From: JAEUMW01 sp039807745
GTDB taxonomy: Bacteria; Pseudomonadota; Gammaproteobacteria; Burkholderiales; JAEUMW01
Length of the DNA: 21,848 nucleotides
Reading direction: 5' to 3'
Assembly (NCBI GenBank): GCA_039807745.1
Contig: JBDHRV010000052.1
Location: forward strand, 1-21,848
The position numbers and the translations under genes were made by a program. Positions 14,906 through 21,381 of the stretch are shown piece by piece. The first letter of the stretch is position 1, and the number at the start of each line of letters is the position of its first letter. The notes beneath the pieces are model-generated. The model was given only the letters and a program-made list of their open reading frames with translations, searched no databases and was not told the origin of the DNA.

Positions 14906-14936
14906 AACGCTGCGGGCAGTTTGCTCCAAAAACTCC

Positions 14937-14965
14937 TTGCACGGCGCGGCGCGCAGCAGTATAAC
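14937..14965 (+). promoter_or_regulatory. Candidate sigma-70 promoter of the tetronate operon
   Basis: TTGCAC (14937-14942) and TATAAC (14960-14965) are separated by exactly 17 nt. Each hexamer differs from consensus in one or two bases, making this the best-formed promoter I saw in the window. Transcription from about 14972 would give ltnD a leader of some 310 nt, which is long for this genome's otherwise compact layout. Confidence 0.6.
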
Positions 14966-15089
14966 TTCGCGCCGGACAAGAAGAGTCTCCAGCCTCCGGT
15001 ACAGGGGGCGGAGCGCACAGGGATGGGTGCGGTTCCGATGAGGATTGGAGGAGGCCTCGGTGGCGCCCTATACCCGCCAGCCGCGTGCA

Positions 15090-15110
15090 GAGCGTGCGAT
15101 CGCCACGCTC
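15090..15110. promoter_or_regulatory. Dyad in the ltnD leader, possible operator
   Basis: Perfect 7-bp arms GAGCGTG (15090-15096) and CACGCTC (15104-15110) surround the 7-nt centre CGATCGC. A 21-bp dyad of this size fits a dimeric repressor site (GntR, LacI or similar), but it lies about 120 nt past the predicted start site, so it could equally be an RNA stem. No regulator gene is adjacent. Confidence 0.35.
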
Positions 15111-15280
15111 GTGCTCGATCGTTCCAGCCCGACTCTCCGAGGCGACCGCCTCACCCGTGATCCTACCGCCTTCGCGCACGCGTTCCGGACTTGCGTTCGG
15201 CCGGCGCGGTCGCGCACCCGTCTAACCCGCGGCGCGCCTGATTTCCGGCCGCGCCGTACCCCGTGGAGGAGTGGAACCAC

Positions 15281-16183
15281 ATGACGCAAATTCGCCGTGT
15301 TGGCGTGATCGGCCTCGGCGCCATGGGCATGGGTGTCGCCCAATCGCTGGTCCGAGCCGGTTTCGAGGTTCATGTGTGCGATGTGCGGGCCGAAGCCGTG
15401 CAGAAGATGGTGGATGCGGGCGCGCGGCCGGCCGCCTCGCCGGCCGCCCTCGGCGCTGCCGTGGATGCTCTGGTCGTCCTCGTCGTCAATGCGCAGCAGA
15501 CCGAGGCCGTGCTGTTCGGTGAGCAGGGCGCGGTCGCCCGCATGCAGCCAGGATCCATCGTCATCGCCAGCGCGACGGTCTCGCCCGAATTCGCCGAAGC
15601 GCTGGGCGCGCGCCTGCAGGCAGCCGGGTTGCTGCTGATCGACGCCCCGGTGTCGGGCGGCGCCGCCAAGGCCGCGCAGGGGGAGATGTCGGTCATGGCA
15701 TCCGGCGACCCGTCTGCGTTCGCCCGCTGCGAAGAGCTGTTCAAGGCGATCTGCGGCAAGCTCTATCGCCTCGGCGACGAGCCGGGACAGGGCTCCAAGG
15801 TGAAGATGATCAACCAGCTCCTTGCCGGGGTGCACATCGCCGCCGCCGCCGAAGCCATGGCTCTGGGACTGCGCGCGGGGTGTGATCCGGACGCCTTGTA
15901 CGAGGTCATCACCAACAGCGCCGGAAGCTCCTGGATGTTCCAGAACCGCGTGCCGCACATCCTCGCGGGTGACTACACGCCCTTGTCGGCCGTGAACATC
16001 TTCGTCAAGGACCTGGGCATCGTCCTCGATTACGCGAAGAAGTCGGTATTTCCCCTCCCCCTCTCCGCCGCGGCGCACCAGATGTTCATGCATGCCTCGG
16101 CGGCCGGCCACGGTGGCGAGGACGATTCGGCGGTGGTGAAAGTTTTTCCCGGCATCCGGTTGCCGGGCAACAAGCCGACTTGA
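15281..16183 (+). CDS. ltnD: L-threonate 2-dehydrogenase (LtnD-type)
   Basis: This 300-residue NAD-dependent enzyme belongs to the beta-hydroxyacid dehydrogenase family. The ATG at 15281 has GGAGGAG 9 nt upstream. The Rossmann loop is GLGAMGMG (11-18), the substrate loop is DAPVSGGAAKAAQG, and the catalytic Lys and Asn are K175 and N178 in KVKMINQLL. Family members include 3-hydroxyisobutyrate, tartronate-semialdehyde and L-threonate dehydrogenases. Threonate is chosen because otnK, otnC and otnI follow directly; LtnD oxidises L-threonate to 2-oxo-tetronate. The stop is 12 nt before otnK. Sequence alone cannot rule out D-glycerate-type activity, but the operon context is strong. Confidence 0.88.
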   Translation: MTQIRRVGVIGLGAMGMGVAQSLVRAGFEVHVCDVRAEAVQKMVDAGARPAASPAALGAAVDALVVLVVNAQQTEAVLFGEQGAVARMQPGSIVIASATVSPEFAEALGARLQAAGLLLIDAPVSGGAAKAAQGEMSVMASGDPSAFARCEELFKAICGKLYRLGDEPGQGSKVKMINQLLAGVHIAAAAEAMALGLRAGCDPDALYEVITNSAGSSWMFQNRVPHILAGDYTPLSAVNIFVKDLGIVLDYAKKSVFPLPLSAAAHQMFMHASAAGHGGEDDSAVVKVFPGIRLPGNKPT

Positions 16184-16195
16184 GGAGGGCGAGGC

Positions 16196-17473
16196 ATGGG
16201 TGTATTGCTGGGGTGTATCGCCGACGACTTCACGGGGGGCACCGATCTCGCCGGCATGCTCGTGAAGGCCGGCATGCGTACGGTGCAGATGATCGGGGTG
16301 CCCGCGAACCCGGTGCCGCACGATGTGGATGCGGTCGTCATCGCGCTCAAGTCCCGTACCAATCCGGTCACGGAGGCCATCGCCGAATCGGTCGCCGCGT
16401 TGCGCTGGCTGCAGGCAGCGGGCTGCCGTCAGTTCTACTTCAAATACTGTTCCACTTTCGATTCCACGCCCAAAGGGAACATCGGGCCGGTCGCCGAGGC
16501 GCTGATGGAAGCCCTGGGCACCGACTTCACCATTGCCTGCCCGGCGTTTCCTGCCAACGCCCGCACCATCTACAAGGGTCATCTGTTCGTCGGCGACGTG
16601 CTGCTGTCCGATTCGGGCATGCGTAACCATCCGCTGACGCCGATGACCGACGCCAACCTGGTGCGGGTGCTGCAGCAGCAGGTGCACCGCAAGGTCGGCC
16701 TGGTCGATGCCGCGACCGTGGCGCGCGGCTCGGCAGCAGTTGGCGATCGTTTCGCCCAGTTGCAACGCGAGGGCTGCGGCTTTGCCGTCGTCGACGCCCT
16801 GTCCGACGCGGACCTGGAAGCGATCGGCGCCGCTTGCGCCGACCTGCCGCTCGTCACCGCCGGGTCGGGCATCGCGTTGGGTCTGCCCGCGAATTTCCGC
16901 CGCCGCGGCCTGCTCCATCGCGAGACCGCGGCCGATGCGCTGCCGGCTACTGGTGGTCTGCGCGCAGTGATATCCGGCAGTTGCTCGATCGCGACGCAAG
17001 GCCAGGTCGCCGCGATGCGGGCGGTTCATCCCGCCTTCAACGTCGACCCGTTGCGTCTCGCGCAGGGAGCCGACCTCGTCACCGAGGCCCTCGATTGGGC
17101 GGTGCCACACCTGCCGCGCGAGCCGGTCCTGATATACGCCACCGCCGCGCCCGAAACGGTCAAGGAAATCCAGGCGCAGATCGGCGTCGAGCGCGCGGGC
17201 AGCATGGTCGAGGATGCGCTCGCCGGCATCGCTCGCGGCCTGGTGAAGCTCGGTGTCGGACAAATGATAGTGGCCGGCGGGGAAACGTCCGGTGCGGTGG
17301 TCAAGGCGCTCGGCGTGCACGGCCTGCTGATCGGGCCCGAGATCGATCCCGGCGTTCCCTGGACGGCAGCGCTGCAAGCGGACCGCGACGGGGCTCCGCT
17401 GGCGCTTGCGCTCAAGTCGGGCAACTTCGGCACCGGTGACTTCTTTCTGAAGGCCTGGGCGCGGCTGTCATGA
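16196..17473 (+). CDS. otnK: 3-oxo-tetronate kinase (OtnK, four-carbon acid sugar kinase)
   Basis: A 425-residue kinase of the former DUF1537 family. It phosphorylates the C4 hydroxyl of 3-oxo-tetronate with ATP. The N-terminal sugar-acid domain opens with CIADDFTGGTDLAG (core 9-20) and has FDSTPKGNIGPV and CPAFPANARTIYKGHLFVG. The C-terminal nucleotide-binding domain follows from about residue 260 (ISGSCSIATQGQV), with the family block VAGGETSGAVV near 359-369 and a closing KSGNFGTGDFFLKA. These are diagnostic of OtnK-type members. Start at 16196 with GAGGAG 8 nt upstream. The stop overlaps the otnC start in ATGA, so kinase and decarboxylase are translated together. Confidence 0.96.
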   Translation: MGVLLGCIADDFTGGTDLAGMLVKAGMRTVQMIGVPANPVPHDVDAVVIALKSRTNPVTEAIAESVAALRWLQAAGCRQFYFKYCSTFDSTPKGNIGPVAEALMEALGTDFTIACPAFPANARTIYKGHLFVGDVLLSDSGMRNHPLTPMTDANLVRVLQQQVHRKVGLVDAATVARGSAAVGDRFAQLQREGCGFAVVDALSDADLEAIGAACADLPLVTAGSGIALGLPANFRRRGLLHRETAADALPATGGLRAVISGSCSIATQGQVAAMRAVHPAFNVDPLRLAQGADLVTEALDWAVPHLPREPVLIYATAAPETVKEIQAQIGVERAGSMVEDALAGIARGLVKLGVGQMIVAGGETSGAVVKALGVHGLLIGPEIDPGVPWTAALQADRDGAPLALALKSGNFGTGDFFLKAWARLS

Positions 17474-18132
17474 CGGCGATGGCCGGTCGGGCCGCGGACG
17501 AGATGCGCCTGCGGGAGCAGATCGTCGCGTTTGGCCGCTCCATCTTCGAACGGGGGCTCACCGCAGGCAGCAGCGGGAACATCAGCGTGCGTCTCGACGA
17601 CGGGTGGCTGCTCACCCCGACCAACGCCTGCCTCGGCGCGCTCGATCCCGCTCGCCTCGCCAAGCTCGACTGGAACGGCCGTTCGATGAGCGGCGATCCA
17701 CCGTCGAAGGAGGCTTTCCTGCACCGCGCCATGTACGAGGAGCGCGCCGGGGCGGGCGCCATCGTTCACCTGCACTCGACGCACTCCACCGCGGTGTCCT
17801 GCATGGACGGGCTCGACCACGCCGACTGCATGCCGCCGCTCACCGCCTATTACGTAATGAAGATCGGCCGCCTGCCGCTCATACCGTACTACCGACCCGG
17901 CGACGCGGCCCTCGGCGACGCCATCCGCGGTCTCGCCGGCAAGAACAGCGCGGTGCTGCTGGCCAACCACGGACCGGTGGTCTCCGGGTCGACGCTCGAA
18001 GCCGCGGTCTACGCCACCGAGGAACTGGAGGAGACCGCCAAGCTGTTTCTGCTCCTGCGCGGCGCGCCGGTCCGCCCGTTGGACGAAGCCCAGATCGACG
18101 AGCTCAAGTCGGTCTTCCATCTCGATTTCTGA
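17470..18132 (+). CDS. otnC: 3-oxo-tetronate 4-phosphate decarboxylase (OtnC, class II aldolase family)
   Basis: A 220-residue, zinc-dependent class II aldolase/AraD-like enzyme that decarboxylates 3-oxo-tetronate 4-phosphate to dihydroxyacetone phosphate. The phosphate loop is GSSGNIS (33-39); Glu81 is in SKEAFLH; the metal histidines sit in HLHSTHS (H100, H102) and in NHGPVVSG further on. The start at 17470 is supported by the ATGA overlap with otnK. Members with the same motifs can act as fuculose- or ribulose-phosphate aldolases or epimerases; the otnK-otnC-otnI order makes the decarboxylase role the best reading. Confidence 0.93.
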   Translation: MTAMAGRAADEMRLREQIVAFGRSIFERGLTAGSSGNISVRLDDGWLLTPTNACLGALDPARLAKLDWNGRSMSGDPPSKEAFLHRAMYEERAGAGAIVHLHSTHSTAVSCMDGLDHADCMPPLTAYYVMKIGRLPLIPYYRPGDAALGDAIRGLAGKNSAVLLANHGPVVSGSTLEAAVYATEELEETAKLFLLLRGAPVRPLDEAQIDELKSVFHLDF

Positions 18133-18146
18133 AAGAGAGAAACGCC

Positions 18147-18923
18147 ATGCCGAAATTCGCCGCCAACCTCACCATGATGTTCAACGAAGTTCCCTTTCCG
18201 CAGCGCTTCGCCGCCGCGGCAGCAGCGGGCTTCAAGGCCGTCGAGTTCCTGTTTCCCTACGAACACACGCCCGGCGAAGTGGCCGGGTGGCTGACCGAGA
18301 ACGGCCTGGAGAACGTGCTCTTCAACATGCCACCCGGCGACTGGGCCGCCGGCGAGCGCGGGATCGCCTCGCTCCCCGGACGTGAAGAGGAGTTTCGGGC
18401 GAGCGTTGCGCGCGCGCTCGAGTACGCGCAGGCGCTCGGCACGCCACGGCTGCACGCAATGTGCGGATTGCTGAAGGATGAAGCCGATCGCGCCGCGCAC
18501 CGGCGCACCTATGTCGAGAATCTTCGCTATGCCGCGCGCGAACTCGCCAAGCACGATCGGATGCTGCTCATCGAGCCGATCAACACACGCGATATTCCGG
18601 GCTATTTCCTCAATACACAGGCCGATGCGCACGCGGTGCGCGAGGAGGTGGGAGCGCCCAATCTCAAGGTGCAGATGGACTTCTATCACGTGCAGATCGT
18701 CGAAGGCGACATCGCGATGAGGTTTCGCAAGCACTTCGATCACGTCGGGCATATCCAGGTCGCGAGCGTACCGGAACGCAACGAGCCCGACGACGGCGAG
18801 GTGAACTATCGGTACCTGTTCCGGCTGGTCGACGCGCTCGGCTACGGCGGCTGGATCGGGTGCGAGTATCGCCCGCGCGCAGGCAGCGCGGAGGGCCTGG
18901 GTTGGCTGAAGACGCTCGTCTAG
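18147..18923 (+). CDS. otnI: 2-oxo-tetronate isomerase (OtnI, Hyi-like)
   Basis: A 258-residue TIM-barrel enzyme of the xylose-isomerase-like fold, related to hydroxypyruvate isomerase (Hyi). It interconverts 2-oxo- and 3-oxo-tetronate. It begins PKFAANLTMMFNEVPF as Hyi/OtnI proteins do. The metal and catalytic residues appear as E143 (IEPINTRDIPGYFL), D178 (QMDFYH), H and E in HIQVASVPERNEPDDGEV, and E240 (GCEYRPR). Start at 18147, with a purine-rich GAAAGAGAGAAA just upstream. The choice of OtnI over Hyi rests on the operon, since the two cannot be told apart by motif alone. Confidence 0.92.
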   Translation: MPKFAANLTMMFNEVPFPQRFAAAAAAGFKAVEFLFPYEHTPGEVAGWLTENGLENVLFNMPPGDWAAGERGIASLPGREEEFRASVARALEYAQALGTPRLHAMCGLLKDEADRAAHRRTYVENLRYAARELAKHDRMLLIEPINTRDIPGYFLNTQADAHAVREEVGAPNLKVQMDFYHVQIVEGDIAMRFRKHFDHVGHIQVASVPERNEPDDGEVNYRYLFRLVDALGYGGWIGCEYRPRAGSAEGLGWLKTLV

Positions 18924-18943
18924 CTCGATACGGAGAAACAGAC

Positions 18944-19924
18944 ATGAAGAAAGTCGTCATCACCGGCGGCGCCGGTTTTCTCGGCAAACGCGTTGCAGCA
19001 GCGCTGCTCGACCGCGGCACCCTGGAGGGCTCGCGCGGTGCCGAGCCCTTCGATCAGATCGTGCTGGTGGACATGGTAGAGGCGGAAGGCTTCTCCGATC
19101 CCCGCATCCGCAGCGTGGCCGGGGACATTAGCGATGCCGGCCTGCTGCACGACGTGATCGATGGCGACGTGACGTCCATCTTTCACCTTGCAGCCGTCGT
19201 TTCGGGACAAGCCGAAGCCGACTTCGATCTCGGCATGCGCGTGAACTTCGACGCCACGCGCCTGTTGCTGGAACGCCTGCGCCATCTCGGCAGCGGGCCG
19301 CGCCTGGTCATGACCAGCTCGGTCGCGGTGTTCGGCGGTGAATTGCCCGCCATCGTGCCCGACCACCAGGTCTGGGCCCCGCAGAGTTCCTACGGCACGC
19401 AGAAGGCGATGGCGGACCTGCTGGTCAGCGATTACGCGCGCAAGGGCTTCGTCGACGGGCGCAGCGTGCGCCTGCCCACCATCGTCGTGCGTCCGGGCAA
19501 GCCGAACCTCGCCGCCTCCAGCTTCGCGAGCGGCATCATCCGCGAGCCCCTGCACGGCGAGGAAGCGATCTGTCCGGTCGCGCCGGACACGACCCTGTGG
19601 CTGATGTCCCCCCGCAAGGTAGTGATGAACCTCCTGCACGCGCACGACCTGCCGCCGGAGCGGATCGGCAAGCGCCGCGTCATCAACCTGCCGGGCTTGT
19701 CGATCCGGGTCTCCGACATGATCGCCGCGCTCGAGCGGGTGGCCGGCACCGGCGTTACCGGCCGCATCCGCATGCAGCGCGACCCCAAGGTCGAGCAGAT
19801 CGTGAACAGCTGGCCGGGGAATTTCAGCGCCGATCACGCGAAGAGCCTGGGGTTCGTCGCCGACACGGACTTTACCGACATCGTCCGCGCCTTCATTGAA
19901 GACGAAGGCCTCACCATCGCGTAA
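18944..19924 (+). CDS. denD: D-erythronate 2-dehydrogenase (DenD, extended SDR)
   Basis: A 326-residue NAD-dependent extended short-chain dehydrogenase. The nucleotide-binding motif is GGAGFLG (8-14), and the catalytic pair is Y150-x3-K154 in SSYGTQKAM, with the Ser in MTSSVAVFGG. Downstream blocks VRPGKPNLAASSFASGIIREPL and CPVAPDTTLWLMSPRKVV are typical of DenD-type proteins. DenD oxidises D-erythronate to the 2-oxo acid that OtnI then isomerises. Its presence gives this operon a second entry point alongside LtnD. It is 20 nt from otnI, with CGGAGA as ribosome site. It could be annotated as a generic NAD-dependent epimerase without context. Confidence 0.9.
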   Translation: MKKVVITGGAGFLGKRVAAALLDRGTLEGSRGAEPFDQIVLVDMVEAEGFSDPRIRSVAGDISDAGLLHDVIDGDVTSIFHLAAVVSGQAEADFDLGMRVNFDATRLLLERLRHLGSGPRLVMTSSVAVFGGELPAIVPDHQVWAPQSSYGTQKAMADLLVSDYARKGFVDGRSVRLPTIVVRPGKPNLAASSFASGIIREPLHGEEAICPVAPDTTLWLMSPRKVVMNLLHAHDLPPERIGKRRVINLPGLSIRVSDMIAALERVAGTGVTGRIRMQRDPKVEQIVNSWPGNFSADHAKSLGFVADTDFTDIVRAFIEDEGLTIA

Positions 19925-19963
19925 CGAGCCAGCCAGCGCAGGCATTCTCCGGAGAAGAAAAAC

Positions 19964-21265
19964 ATGGCACCCGCAGTCACGCAACACGGAACATCGGATA
20001 TCGAGGAAGCCGCATACCGCAAGGTGAGCTTCCGGATCATGCCGATCCTCATGCTCTGTTACGTCATTGCGTACCTCGACCGCGTCAATGTCGGCTTCGC
20101 CAAGCTGCAGATGCTAAGTGACCTGAAATTCAGCGAGGCGGTGTATGGCCTCGGCGCCGGTTTGTTTTTCATTGGGTATTTCTTCTTCGAGGTGCCGAGC
20201 AACCTGATCATGCAGAAGGTGGGAGCGAAAATCTGGATCGCGCGCATCATGATCACGTGGGGACTCATCTCCGGCATGTTCGCGTTCGTGACCACGGAAT
20301 TCTGGTTCTACGCCCTGCGCTTCCTGTTGGGGGCGGCGGAAGCAGGGTTCTACCCGGGGATCATCCTGTACCTCACATTCTGGTATCCGTCTTACCGCCG
20401 CGCACGCAAGATCGCGCTCTTCATGACCGCCATTCCGGTCTCCGGCATCTTCGGGGGCCCGCTATCCGGCTGGATCATGGAGCACTTCAGCGGCGTGCAC
20501 GGCTGGAACGGCTGGCAGTGGATGTTCGTGATCGAGGCCGTGCCGGCGGTGCTGGTCGGGATTTTCCTTTTGTTCTACCTCGATGATGGCATTCACAAGG
20601 CCAAGTGGCTAACTGCCGAGCAGAAATCGATCCTCGAGCATCACATCGCCGAAGAGGAGAAGGAGAAGGTCCAGCATCCCTCGCTGTGGGCAATGTTCGC
20701 CGACAAGCGCGTGTGGCACATGTCGGCGATCTATTTCGCATTCGTCATGGGGCAATATGGCATCACGTTCTGGTTGCCGACCTTGATCAAGGACGCCGGC
20801 GTGCAGGGCGTGTTCAACATCGGGCTGCTCACTGCCATCCCCTATCTCGTCGCCGTGGCAGCGATGCTGCTCGTCGGGGCGAGCGCCGATCGCAGGAGGG
20901 AACGCCGCTGGCACCTGATCATCCCCTGCCTCATCGGCGCCGCCGGCCTGACGGCGAGTGCCCTGGCGGCTCAGAACACGACGCTCGCGATCATCGCGTT
21001 GTGCTTCGCCGCCGGGGGGATCATCACCTGCGCACCGCTGTTCTGGTCGCTGCCGACCGCCTTTCTCGCCGGCACGTCGGCCGCCGCCGGTATCGCCGCG
21101 GTCAATTCCGTCGGCAACCTCGCCGGTTTCGCCAGCCCCTTCCTGATCGGCTGGGTGAAGAGTCTGACCCAGAGCACGAACATGGGTTTGTACATCCTGA
21201 CGGTGATACTGGTGCTCGGTGCGATCCTGGTGCTCATGGTGCCGTCGAAACTGGTCGACCGGTAG
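19964..21265 (+). CDS. MFS transporter, anion:cation symporter (tartrate/sugar-acid type)
   Basis: This 433-residue transporter has twelve predicted membrane helices and belongs to the ACS family, whose members import organic anions such as tartrate, galactonate and glucarate with protons. Helix 1 runs into AYLDRVNVGFAKLQM (DRVNVGFA at 39-46), followed by FFFEVPSNLIMQKVGAK and RFLLGAAEAGFYPGIILYLTFWYP, the strongest family signatures. A cytosolic loop of about 45 residues with many charged residues (AEEEKEKVQHP) separates the halves. Start at 19964 with GGAGA 8 nt upstream. As last gene of the operon it is the likely importer of L-threonate and D-erythronate; substrate is inferred from context. 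Confidence 0.93.
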   Translation: MAPAVTQHGTSDIEEAAYRKVSFRIMPILMLCYVIAYLDRVNVGFAKLQMLSDLKFSEAVYGLGAGLFFIGYFFFEVPSNLIMQKVGAKIWIARIMITWGLISGMFAFVTTEFWFYALRFLLGAAEAGFYPGIILYLTFWYPSYRRARKIALFMTAIPVSGIFGGPLSGWIMEHFSGVHGWNGWQWMFVIEAVPAVLVGIFLLFYLDDGIHKAKWLTAEQKSILEHHIAEEEKEKVQHPSLWAMFADKRVWHMSAIYFAFVMGQYGITFWLPTLIKDAGVQGVFNIGLLTAIPYLVAVAAMLLVGASADRRRERRWHLIIPCLIGAAGLTASALAAQNTTLAIIALCFAAGGIITCAPLFWSLPTAFLAGTSAAAGIAAVNSVGNLAGFASPFLIGWVKSLTQSTNMGLYILTVILVLGAILVLMVPSKLVDR

Positions 21266-21331
21266 CGCCTGCCGCGGCTCGCGCGGCGGCCATCGAGGGT
21301 CAGGCCGGCAATCCTCGGATCGGTAAGAACG

Positions 21332-21361
21332 GGAGGTGCCCCACACCTGTGGGGCACCTCC
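21332..21361. terminator. Perfect hairpin between convergent operons
   Basis: A perfect 14-bp inverted repeat (GGAGGTGCCCCACA, CC, TGTGGGGCACCTCC) lies 66 nt after the transporter stop and 20 nt before the stop of the convergent GlcG-type gene. The energetics are strong (10 of 14 pairs G:C). Neither flank has a real T-run (minus-strand flank reads GTTCTTA), so it may act with Rho or as a bidirectional transcript-end stem. Confidence 0.7.
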
Positions 21362-21381
21362 TGCAAACGCTCAGGGAACTC

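Larger units (their letters stand above)
14906..15280. other. 375-nt gap holding the tetronate-operon promoter and leader
   Basis: No convincing gene lies here. It holds one strong promoter-like pair (14937-14965), an inverted repeat (15090-15110) and an open frame from a GTG at 15060 to a TGA at 15284 that shares ATGA with the ltnD start. That frame (74 codons) has a GGAGGAGG 5 nt upstream but is very arginine-rich, has visibly lower third-position GC than the real genes around it and resembles no family, so it is not called as a gene. Confidence 0.6.

Noticed and set aside
15068..17377. A 769-codon open frame on the minus strand across ltnD and otnK
   Set aside because: It spans two well-supported genes on the other strand and the gap between them, has shadow-like composition and no ribosome binding site or family resemblance.
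18920..19987. A 355-codon minus-strand frame opposite denD
   Set aside because: It is the codon shadow of a complete SDR enzyme; no motif or start signal supports it.
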